Of a stretch of DNA of 64,000 nt, positions 11,400-21,075 are shown one piece after another. The notes beneath the pieces were generated by a model. The model was given only the letters and a program-made list of their open reading frames with translations, made no database searches and had not been told where the DNA came from. How positions within the stretch are numbered: the first letter of the stretch is position 1; each line of letters begins with the position of its first letter. Position numbers and translations under genes: made by a program. The DNA lies in the NCBI RefSeq assembly GCF_013377495.2, contig NC_066396.1:50087443-50151442 (forward strand). The letters run 5' to 3'. This DNA is from Cygnus atratus. Taxonomy: Eukaryota > Chordata > Aves > Anseriformes > Anatidae.

Positions 11400-14300
11400 T
11401 TTGAAAGCTGCAAGAGAAAGAAGGCTGACATACAAAAAACATACAAAGCAAAATAATACAAATTTACTTAAAATACATGCAAAATAAATGCAAGCAATTT
11501 GCACCTGGTATGAACACGCCTGTTAAACACACAACTGGATAATAAATAAACCCTTCCAGGAGATTAGGCTTAGGTAAGGGCACTCAATGGCAGGCATCCC
11601 ACTCTGAAAAGTAGACTCTCTCTTGAAACCCTTACCCCCACTCCCACCCCCATTTTCAGCCAAGATCATCAACAACAGCTTCAAGAATAGTCAGTTCAGT
11701 CCTGTCAGAGACTGAAAGCAGGCTGACTAGGGCCTTTCAGGATATCTCCAAGAAAATACATCAAGTGCAGGAGGAGGACCATTGCACTGCTGTTTGAAAT
11801 TGTCTCTTAAATGATACTGGATTTCTAGGAAAGAGCATTTTAACAGTTTTAGAAGATTGTATGTATTCTAATATAAATAAGGCATAAGAAAATTACCGGC
11901 GAAGACTTTTTTTTTTTTTAATGTGTCACCTATCATATTTTGTTCTGTAGATTTTAGTTGATCTAACAGCAATATGATTGTGCATTTTTTAATGTTTCTG
12001 ATTGTCTCTGATAACTATTTTCTATAATCTTAGGAAAAAAAAAAAAAAAGAAAAAGAAAAAAGAAAAAGGAGACCTAGCAAATTACAGAGCAATTCCCTG
12101 TTTAGTCACTCACCTATAGTATGGAATGGCAATCCATGAAAGAAATCACATGAAGGAAACTAACAAGAAACCTCTAATCACTTGGGAGGAAATAAAGTAG
12201 GTCCTGGAAATATTGGGACTCTGCTGTCTATGGGCTGAGTGATGCTGAGGAAAACACCTTTCTCTGAAGTCATTAAAGAGAGTCCCCAGCTAGTAGAAAG
12301 AAATGTGAGCAGTCAGGCTTTTTGTTTGGTTGGTTGGTTAGTCGGTTGTTCTTTGTTTTGCTTTGGTGGTGGTGGGTTTTGTTTTGTTTCGACTGATTGA
12401 TTGTTTTGCCTTGCTTTTGCTGCTTGCTAAATTTTATTCTGGCTTTATGTAAAATTCTGTCATTACCCAGGAATATCTCTCTTATCTCCTGAAACAAGTA
12501 TCCTTCAAAAGACCAGTCTTGCTTGGCAAAGCGTTGCTTTCAACATCTGGCTGCTGTTTTTGTCTCTTAATGTGATAAGAGACAGATTACACTGATAAAA
12601 AGAAACACAGTGAAAATGGGCAGTATGGAATATAAATTAGATATTTAGGTAATTGGCAATATATGAGAGAAGTTGCTTGTATTAATGAAAATATTTACGG
12701 CAAAAGCTAGAGGTAATAGGAGGAAATGTAGATTTCATTAGTAAATAGAAAAATCCTGGCAATGTTATAGAAAGAGTGTCCTTTAAGGAGGAAAAATAGA
12801 GAGGATATGCAGGTATTATTCATTCGAACAATAACTGAGGAAATATGAATTATCATCTACTAAAATTGTTTTTCAAATCAGATGTTTCAGAAAAGATGTG
12901 CCTGAAAGTTGCCAAATGGTTAAATTTGGTAGTTTCTGGTGCACTGATACAGTGGTGAAAGTCCAGCTGGGGGGATGAGAGGTGGAGGGAAACATGTCAG
13001 TACTGCTAAAAGGTCATCAAGCACATGATCCAGAGGACTATAGGATTAACCTAACTAAAAGTATGCAATTTAATAGATAATACAGATTTCAGATAATGAA
13101 TCAGATAATGAATCAGAGATAGCAGTAATTCTAATGAATGTACTTAGGTGGAAAACTTACTTTCCACTAGCACTGTAGTTTGCAGAACTGATGGATAAAA
13201 GTTACTGTATGTGTAAAAAGTTCCAGTGTCTGCAAGGCATCTGTTGCGATACTGTGTAATACTGACTAAAAGTTAAAATATATCATCTGTAAAACATACT
13301 ATGTGGATTAAAGTTGGCCAGCTGAAGGATCTCAAAATTCAGTGTTACTGGGAGTTTTCTTAACTAGTATTACTCTGATGTTTATATTTTTCTAATGAAC
13401 CCCCACAAAGACAGGTACCTACTAAAGACAGGTATGGATATTTTCATGATCAGAAAACAATCCAAATTCCATGTGATCAGATGCTGTCTATCATCTCGGT
13501 ACAAAGAATCTAGACCGTAGAGCAGGATGAGAATTTCACTTAGGAGAGCAGAAATCAGAAAGACCGTGGGAGGCAATTACATCAACACAAAGTTTCTCTG
13601 TGAGCCTACAGGCAAAACTGTGGTGAAATTATAGCACTGCTTGAATGGCCAAGCTCAAGTTCCAAAGATATTTTACAATTTAAGCAGCTTAGCAAATGGA
13701 AAACTGAGACAGAGAGGAAGGAATCTTGTTAGTGTAGCACTGCCTAATTTCACTTTATAAAAGATAAGAGCATAGTGTGTTCAATGGCACTAGAAGTTTG
13801 ATTGTAACTGATATAACTCAAAGAATGTTACAGCTTTGGGGAGGAAAAATATCCCATGATAGAGGATAACTTTCCTTTTGTGAGGTGATAATACAGGTTA
13901 TATTGTGCTTGTTCAAACCGTCCATGAGTTGATGTTTCTGTCCTATGGGCTAGTTACTTTATCTTCTGGATATTGAGTAGTCAATGTATTCACTTCACCA
14001 TAGTTATTTTTCTCTGGTATAGCTGCAATATTTTAATGTGTTTAATTCAGAAAGAATAAGATTAAAAAAAAAAATGTTATTATAAAAACACCCCCAAAAT
14101 AGCAGAGATTTAGGAGTATTTGTAATGTCCGAAATTCCATTCAGAACATACTTTGAATATATATTAAATCTTATTGTGTTGAAAGAATGTAACTACCAAA
14201 ATAGTTCAGTACAGATAAAGTGTATGACGAATAGGTGGAGAGTGAAGGATGAATCATATTTAAAAAAAATACATGGAACGTGAATAGATTTGTAATTCCT

Positions 14301-14895
14301 CAAAAGAAGTCTGGTGACGTTATTTGTCTGTCATGGTTAGAACATGACTAACATTTATTTTGTTATTTTTAGTTTAAGAACATGATATCTAACACTTGAA
14401 CAGCAGCACCCATCTGTTTCTTAGGAAAGTCTTGCCAAGCTAAAAGAACCTTGTCTTCCCCACTAAATGAAGTTTTCTTCCTGTGCAGTATTCCAGGTCA
14501 TTGTTACTAAGTGATTGACAGGCAAATAGAAAAAGTGATTGGCCTGTCTTCCTCTACTACAGGAGTAATAAAAGGTAAAATCATGACATTAACCCTACAT
14601 TTGTGAATAACAAATGCAGAGCTATATTAGCCCATGAACTTCTACCAAGAGGATGAATAGGTTACTCTGGATACACTTATATAGGGATGGTTTGTCATCC
14701 CTGAACTGTATAGAAATCATTAAAATATAAAGCTATGCTGTCAAAAAAGTGCTGTCAAAATCATTGACTTTATACTTAGACAAAAAAAAAAAAGTAAAAA
14801 CAAACTACTATTTTAAAGTTTTTACTAAAGCAACAATAAAACAATAAAAACAATGAAACTTTAATAAGAGCTAGCTGTCATTTCTTTATGTAATG
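11400..14895. other. Intergenic, nothing recognised
   Basis: AT-rich DNA with poly-A tracts near 12,030-12,066, a GT-rich tract at about 12,318-12,415 and a small tandem duplication of CAGATAATGAAT near 13,090-13,115. No gene or assignable repeat was found. Confidence 0.45.
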
Positions 14896-14904
14896 GTCAC
14901 AGAG

Positions 14905-15128
14905 CATTATAGAGTTTATAGAGCTCAGGTTGGACAGGAGCTTAGGAGGTCTCTGGTCCAAAGTCCTAGTCACAGCAGGGTCAGCTCTGTGGACAGTTCA
15001 TCTTGCTCAAGGCTACCCCAATTCAGTCTTGGATCTCGGAGGGATGTAGCCAGCACAACCCTCTGGACAGCATGCTCCATCGTTTGTCTATCTTCATGGG
15101 GAAAAGTTTTTCCTTGTATCCAAATTAG
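14905..15128 (-). mobile_element. CR1 LINE 3'-region fragment (old)
   Basis: The antisense CR1 3' pattern is readable: CAGGTTGGACAGGAGCTTAGG, then TCTGGTCCAAAGTCC, GGTCAGCTCTG, GCTCAAGGCTACCCCA and a GGAAAAGTTTTTCCTTGTAT end. It is strongly diverged from the younger CR1 copies here, so it is an older subfamily. It lies directly next to the unnamed repeat that follows. Confidence 0.7.
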
Positions 15129-15670
15129 GGATCAAAGCCCCATTGTGCTAATAAACTGAATGCAGATAAACTTTGATCTGGAAAGCTTTTACAGCCTGCT
15201 ATTTTAATTCTTACAGTGAGTGTAGTACGTGTTGTCTCTGAATGCAAAAGACCAAAGCAGGTTATGCTGTTTTGGACAGAAAATGAGCACGGTAGCAGAG
15301 ACAGCAAGGCTGAACCTGCAGTTCACACATGTGGTGGTAGCGCAGTCATCTGGGTATGAGCTAAAATACATGTCAGGGATCAGAGCCTTGGCATGCTAAT
15401 AAACTGACCAAAGATGATCTCTGGTCTCAGGCATTCTTGTGGCCTGCTACTGCAAAAGAGATGAGGAAAAGATGGTAAATTTGAATATAAGCCTTGATGG
15501 GAAGCTAATAGTGGGGACTCTACCTTTTGAAAGGATATGGCATGAAGAGGGAATCATTTCCTTCTCTTGTTTTGTAGAACTCTCAGGTCTTGAAGGAAGC
15601 AGACAACTGTGGGCATCCTTAGTTCTGTATAATGATTTTCATTGATACATTCTGAATGAACACAAAAATA
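15129..15670 (+). repeat. Unnamed interspersed repeat, copy A
   Basis: 15,205-15,670 matches 57,308-57,760 in direct orientation at roughly 90% identity by eye, with long identical blocks such as ATGCTAATAAACTGACCAAA and ATGAGGAAAAGATGGTAAAT. Copy A also has an extra left part, 15,129-15,204, which resembles its own segment at about 15,378-15,455: both have GGGATCA(A/G)AGCC, then GCTAATAAACTGA, a GATCT/GGTCT step and GCCTGCTA. The element therefore looks like two staggered copies of a unit with an AATAAA signal, as an LTR piece might have. A 68-codon frame (15,439-15,645) lies inside it. I do not recognise the family. Confidence 0.8.
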
Positions 15671-18049
15671 TTATCCACCCTGATATAAATATTCAGCTTC
15701 TTACTCATAGGCCTAGAAGAGTTCGAGTTAGCTTGGCTCAATCTGTCTTAAAGATATTTCAGTTTATATGATGGTAATTTGTTGAGAATTTTATCAAAAG
15801 ATTTCTGTATTATTTTGATTAGGATGATAAAGTTGCCCAAAAGAGCTGTCCAGGCTTTTGCAAATAGTGGATCATGATTCCATCAGGACTTCTCTTACTG
15901 CCCTTCAGCTCTTTTTCTGTGCATGAAGTGTCCTAGACATCACACTGTTTTCAGGTACCAGTGTTTTCTTACAAGTAATTTAGTAGTCTGAGTTCAAACT
16001 CAATATAAAGGATGAAATTGTGAATTCAAGACACTAAATATATAGTTCTAATCAGAAATAATAATTGAATATTATCAGAAAAAAATATGATGTTACACTA
16101 GGGGAAAATCTGAGGAAATGATTGGATACATGTGTATTCTTATATTGCTACATAAGCAAGATGATTGAATTGTTTTATAATAGCTAGTTATTAAATTTGC
16201 AATGGTTAGGAAAGGATTTTAATTTTTTACGTTGTTTATATTGCCATGCTGCCAAAATCATAAGGAATGATAATATTAGGGTAAAGGGGTGAGGAATTTT
16301 GATTTGAGTTGCATTACATCAGCAAATGAAAAAGGCTTTAAACTACTTTTCCTTAACTTACCACAGATTTAATAATTCCATTAACTTTAACAAGAGGTAG
16401 GCCTGTGCAATCACACTTGCCAGTTTCTCCAAAATTAACTCAGGAGTAATTCTAGTATTGAAGAAGTTTTTGTTTTCTCAGTTAAACAGTTTATCCATAG
16501 CTCAATACTTTTCCAGTGAATATGAATTAAATGTCTACTGACTTCTCTCAGCATGTTTAACACTTTTGTTCCCCATGCTCCACCACACCACACCCTTCTC
16601 TGTATTTTCCTCATATGGATTCCACTGGCAAATGTGAAAGAAAGCAATGAGAGTAAGTTGAGTCATCTGGATTTGTGCTAGTTTAATTAAGTGAGGTTCT
16701 GGGATAGCTAAGATTTTTAGACATTTTAATTTTGATGAGAATATGTAGAAAGAAAATTATTCTTTATGTGAACTGTGATTTAATGGATTTAACTTTTGAT
16801 GGGAAATACATCCACTTTATAATACTGGGAAGACCAAATTCTGACTGTTTTACTCTTCTTTTATAAAACAAATCATTGAAAGTAAGAGATGGTATTCTGC
16901 ATGAAAAACTGAAAAGTCTCATGCAGCCTTTATCACCAGTATCATTCCGTAGTGCCTTGTATGGTAGATCATTGTAACAATTGTTTCTGGAGATTAGTGT
17001 AAGTTTGGTTCAACCTAACAGTGTTCATTAATGTGGGCTGTTAGTTTTTGTGTTGTTTTTCTTGTTTGTTTGTTTATTTGTATGGTTGTGTTTTTGGTCT
17101 TTGTTTTTTATATTAGCATTTAGCTACTTCTTGGTGAAGTAAACCAAAAGCTCCATGAAGTTTTAAATTACTGACTTTAAATAGAACACATTTAGAAGAA
17201 TTCATTAGGTGCTGGTATCATATTTTTAAAATGCCAGGAAAATCTGGAAATAAAATTAATGAAGTTTTCCAGAGAAACATGCTGCATTGCTATTACAAGA
17301 AGAAAGGAAAATAATTTATCCCTTTGTACTCATTTAATTAAATGTTTGAACAGTAAACCTTGAATTAGTTTGCTGTTTGTTTTTTTTTTTTCCCCAAATT
17401 AATGGAAATGTGTGCAGTGACATTTTACATCTTTCTTGATAACTGCATAAATACGAAGACAACTGTTTATGCCACAGTTGTTATACGTATTTACTGATGT
17501 AATGCTAAAGGTATAAAACTTATTTTCATCACTATTATCTTGAAAGCAAATTAACAGAAAAAAAAAAAGAAAAAAGAGCTGCATTCTTGCTTTACTCCTT
17601 GTTATCTTCCAATTTCTCTACTGAGATACTTTGCTAGATGACTGATATTATCCATGACATAAGGAGAGGATTCATCCGCTCTTGCTCAAGCAACAGGAAA
17701 GTTTATGTATGTTAGACTGTAAGTTAGTAAGTTAGTATTAAGTTAGACTGAATGCTAAGAGAGGCAAAGAGTGCAGGGGACAGGGAGCAGGGGACTTTTC
17801 TATGAGAAGTCTCTAAGATCAGAGCCAGGAATTGGTCCTTTATTACCAAACAGAGCATAAAGTTTAAACTGGGCATCTGACTTTGAAGCTACATAGCTAA
17901 ACTTACAATATAAATTTGTATTGCATTCTATCCTTAAAGTATCTTACATTCTTGAAACTCATGCATAGACTAAATTAACTTCCTAATAACCACTGCAAGC
18001 TCTTCCCTAATGCAGTTGTTAAAATGTGACAAGAGAATTTGGACTTCAT
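15671..18049. other. Intergenic, nothing recognised
   Basis: AT-rich DNA with short T-runs (about 17,378-17,391) and a (TTG/TTTG)n stretch near 17,045-17,110. No exon or repeat could be assigned. Confidence 0.45.
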
Positions 18050-18979
18050 AAAATCATAGAATGGTTTGGGTTGAAGGGACCTTAATAACCATTTAATTTC
18101 AACCCCCTTGCCTTGGGCAGGGACACCTCCCACTAAAGCCCCATCCAGGCTGGCCTTGAATACTTCCGGGAATGGGGCATCCATAGCTTCTCTGGGCAAT
18201 CTGTTCCAATGCCTCACCAGCCTCAGAGTGAAGAAAATCTCCTTAATATCTAATCTAAATCTACCCTCTTTTAGTTTAAAACCATTACTCCTTGTTGCTG
18301 TCACTACACTCCTTGATAAAGAATCCTTCTCCAGCCTTTCTCTAGGCCCACTTTAAGTATTGGACAGTACTGCAGGTCACACAGGACCCACAGATGTATC
18401 TCATCAGGTTTCGTTTACTTGTGCACATTCAGGTTCCTTAGCTGGTCTCAAACCTGATCCTCTCCTACACTGGGCACTTCTTCATTCTTCCAGTCCCTCC
18501 CTTTGCCTTCTGGGGCCTGGGCTATGTGGCTGGAGCTCTTGTTGGTGAAGACTGATGCAAAAAATTCATTGAGTACCTTCAGCCTTCTCCATATCCTGGG
18601 TGACCAGGTCTCCCATTTCCTTCCAGAGAAGGCCCACAATTTCCCTAGTCTTCCTTTTATCACCAATGTACCTATAGAAGCCATTCTTGTTGCCCTTGAT
18701 GTCCCTGGCCAAATTTAATTCTAACAGGGCTTTGGCTTTCCTAACCTGATCCCTGGCAGCTCAGACAATTTCTCTGTATTTCTCCCAGGCTACATGTCCT
18801 TGCTTCCACTCTCTGTAGGATTCCTTTTTCTGTTTATGTTTGGAATTGTTTATCCACGCAGGCCTCCTGGTGTTTTTGCCCAACTTCCTCTTTGTTGGGA
18901 CGCATCGCTCCTGAGTTTGGAGGAGGTGATCCTTGAATATTAACCAGCTTTCATGAGCCCTTCTTCCCTCCAGGGCTCT

Positions 18980-19830
18980 GTCTCATGGTTGTCTACAATG
19001 CAGATTTCTGAAGAGGCCAAAGTCTGCTCTCCCAAAGTCCAGGTTAGTGAGCTTGCTGTGCTCCCTCCTCACTGCCCTCAGGATCCTAAACTGCACCATT
19101 TCATGATCACTGCAGCCCTTGATCTTCACATTCCCCACCAGCCCCTCCTTGTTGGTAGGAGTGAGGTCCACCATAGCACCTCTCCTCATTGGTTCCTCTA
19201 TCACTTGGAGAAGGAAGTTGTCATCAATGCATCCCAGGAACCTCCTGGATTGCCTATGCCTTGCTGTGCTGTCCCTCCAAGAGATGTCAGGGTGGTTGAA
19301 GTCCCCCATGAGGACCAGGGCTTACAAATGTGAGGCTGCTTCTACCTGTCTATAGACGGCCTTATCTGCTTGGTCTTCCTGATCAGGTGGCCTGTAGCAG
19401 ACCCCCACTATAATGTCCCCTGTCCCTGGCCTCCCTGTAATCCTGACCGATCAGCTCTCAGTCAGCTCCTCACCCATCCCCAGGCAGAGCTCCATGCACT
19501 CCAGCTGCTCACTGACATAGAGAGCAACACTCCCTCCTAATCTCCCCTCCCCATCTTTCCTAAAGAGCCTCCATTCCAACACTCCAGACATGGGAGCCTT
19601 CCCACCACAACTCTGTAATTCCAATGAGGTCATTAGCCCTGCAGACATGCATACATCTCTAACTCCTCTTGTTCATTCCCCATGCTGTGTGCATTAGCAT
19701 AGAGACATTTGATTTGGGCCCCCATGAGGCTGGCTTGCTTAGTAGATGCAGTGGCTGGAATTCCTTTGTGCTGCTCTTCAGGTGCTCTCTGCTGACCTGT
19801 GACCGTTCTCCAGGCTCTGGACATCTATCA
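18980..19830 (-). pseudogene. CR1 ORF2 endonuclease region, broken
   Basis: Two or three frames together give the endonuclease order known from CR1 ORF2: ANAHSMGNEQEE near the start, then LYVSEQLECMEL, then MGDFNHPDISWRDSTARHRQ, then the NKEGLVGNVKIKGCSDHEMV block with its conserved SDH residues. In the family these contribute the Asp-Asn and Asp-His catalytic residues of an AP-type endonuclease that nicks target DNA for target-primed reverse transcription. The frames are joined only by frameshifts, so no product is expected. Confidence 0.8.
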
Positions 19831-19896
19831 CTCACACTGGCATCAAGCTGTGAGGAGTGGGATGGATTGAGGTTCCCCTCCTTGGTAACTCTAGTT

Positions 19897-20375
19897 TCAA
19901 GCCCTCTTCACCAGCTGGGCAAGCCTATGACCAAAGAGGTTCTTCCCCTTCTCTGACAGGTGGGCCCCATCAACCCCCAGCAGACCAGGTTTCTCAAAGC
20001 AAGTCCCATGGTCTAAGTAACCAAACACCTGTCTGTGGCACCAGACTTCTGCCAGAATCAATTGGCAATCAGTCCCCTTGTCTTTGACTGGGAGGACTGA
20101 TAAAGAAGTTTCCTGCGCTCCTGAGTCCCTAACTGCTGCTCCCAGGGCTCTGTAATCCCTCCTTGTACTCCTCAGACTGCTCTTGGCTGCATCATTGGTG
20201 CCCAGTGTGAAACAGCAGCAGCAGATAATAGTCCTTAGGCTATACAAGGCTTGGCAGTCTCTTGCTAACATCCCTGACATGAGTCCCTGGTAAGCAGCAG
20301 ACTTCCTTCAAGAGCTGATCAGGTCAGCAGATGAGTGCCTCTGTACCTCTCAGAAGAGAGTGTCCTACTACTATC
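19897..20375 (-). pseudogene. CR1 ORF1, C-terminal esterase-like part
   Basis: An open frame of 127 codons ends in GVDGAHLSEKGKNLFGHRLA. The DGxHLS block matches the last catalytic block (DxxH) of SGNH-type esterase domains found in CR1 ORF1 proteins. Another frame, at 20,324-20,370, carries VVGHSLLRGTEA, where the nucleophile block would be GDS or GNS. The His in place of Asp/Asn and the change of frame indicate decay. The ORF1 N-terminal part lies beyond the ERVL at 25,193-25,480. Confidence 0.7.
20371..20375. repeat. Left target-site duplication (CTATC)
   Basis: CTATC directly before the TG of the 5' LTR is repeated directly after the CA of the 3' LTR at 25,188-25,192. Both lie in CR1 ORF1 sequence. 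A 5-bp duplication fits ERVL-type integrases, and it shows the provirus is in its original site with both ends intact. Confidence 0.9.
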
Positions 20376-20651
20376 TGTCCTGGTTTCAGGTAGGACAGAG
20401 TTAATTTTCCTCCTAGTAGCTGGCAGGGTGCTATGTTTTGGATTAGAATGAGAAGAGCGCTGATAACATGCTGATGTTTTAATTGTTGTAGAGCAGTGCT
20501 TACACCAAGCCAAGGACTTTTCAGCTTCTCGCTCTGTCCTGCTAGCGAGCAGGCTAGGGATGCAGCAGGAGCTGGGAGGGGACAGACCCAGGACAGCTGA
20601 CCCCAACTGGCCAAAGGGGTATTCCATACCATCTGACGTCATGCTGAACAA

Positions 20652-20657
20652 TATATA
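20652..20657 (+). promoter_or_regulatory. TATA-like box in the 5' LTR
   Basis: AACAATATATAGGGG in U3, about 175 bp before the AATAAA signal. The same box is kept at 24,893-24,898 in the 3' LTR. This placement is usual for the core promoter of a retroviral LTR. Activity here is not shown by sequence alone. Confidence 0.6.
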
Positions 20658-20760
20658 GGGGTGGCTAGCCGGGGTGGGGGGGCCGGCTGCTCGGGGATAG
20701 GCTGGGCATCGGTCAACAGGTGGTGAGCAATTGCATTGTGCATCACTTATTTCGTACACA

Positions 20761-20776
20761 TTATTACTATTAATAC

Positions 20777-20810
<34 letters not shown>

Positions 20811-20811
20811 G
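20761..20811. repeat. (ATT)n microsatellite in the 5' LTR
   Basis: About 50 bp of ATT units with a few variants (ACT, AAT). The 3' LTR has the same tract with three more units and one ATT-to-ACT change. It therefore existed in the parent LTR and has since changed length. Confidence 0.95.
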
Positions 20812-20966
20812 TTATTCTTTTTCCTGTCTTAATAAACTGTCTTTATCTCAACTCACAGACTTCACTTTCCCGTTTCTCTCCCCCATCCCGGAGAGGGAGG
20901 GGGGAGGGTGAGCGAACGGCTGTGTGGTGTTTGGCTGCCAGCCGGGCTAAACCACAACAGTCCATT

Positions 20967-20984
20967 TGGCGCCCAACGTGGGGC
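20967..20984 (+). other. Primer binding site, tRNA-Lys (Lys1,2 type)
   Basis: TGGCGCCCAACGTGGGGC starts 8 bp after the 5' LTR. It is the exact 18-nt complement expected for the 3' end of tRNA-Lys1,2, as used by spumaviruses and some lentiviruses and betaretroviruses. It would prime minus-strand DNA synthesis. Confidence 0.9.
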
Positions 20985-21075
20985 TCGAACGGTTGAGATA
21001 TCGACAGATTTGACCAGAGTGTGTTAAACTAAAATTGGTATAAGTATTCGACTTGCTTAATAGTTGCTAGTCACA

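Larger units (their letters stand above)
18050..20375 (-). mobile_element. CR1 LINE, 3' part, interrupted by an ERVL
   Basis: The element runs right to left. Its 3' end begins near AAATCATAGAATGGTTTGGG at 18,051. The ORF2 C-terminus is next (18,050-18,355, with RHWNRLPREAMDAP). The pre-RT region lies at about 18,430-18,960 (NEFFASVFTNKSS), the endonuclease at about 18,980-19,650 (GDFNHPDISWRDS; GRLGGSVALYVSEQLECMEL), the start of ORF2 near 19,650-19,730 (IKCLYANAHSMGNEQEEL) and the ORF1 esterase-like end at 19,897-20,280 (VDGAHLSEKG). The reverse-transcriptase core is absent between the C-terminal and pre-RT parts. Several frameshifts and stops show it is dead. An ERVL inserted at 20,376 splits it, and the rest of ORF1 resumes at 25,188. 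Confidence 0.9.
20376..20959 (+). repeat. ERVL 5' LTR
   Basis: 584 bp, TG...CA. It holds a TATA-like box (TATATA, 20,652-20,657), an (ATT)n tract at about 20,761-20,811, and an AATAAA signal (20,831-20,836). Compared with the 3' LTR there are six substitutions outside the ATT tract, a 22-bp extra segment just after the TATA box (AGCCGGGGTGGGG region, about 20,667-20,690) and a 9-bp shorter ATT tract. Transcription would start downstream of the TATA box and be read rightward through gag. Confidence 0.95.

Noticed and set aside
15439..15645. 68-codon frame as a possible exon
   Set aside because: It lies in the dispersed unnamed repeat, and in the second copy the frame is shortened by a stop.
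20319..20759. 146- and 102-codon minus-strand frames in the ERVL 5' LTR, with near copies at 24,527-24,928
   Set aside because: Both LTRs give the same antisense frames. The sequence is LTR, and the apparent conservation is only the LTR duplication.
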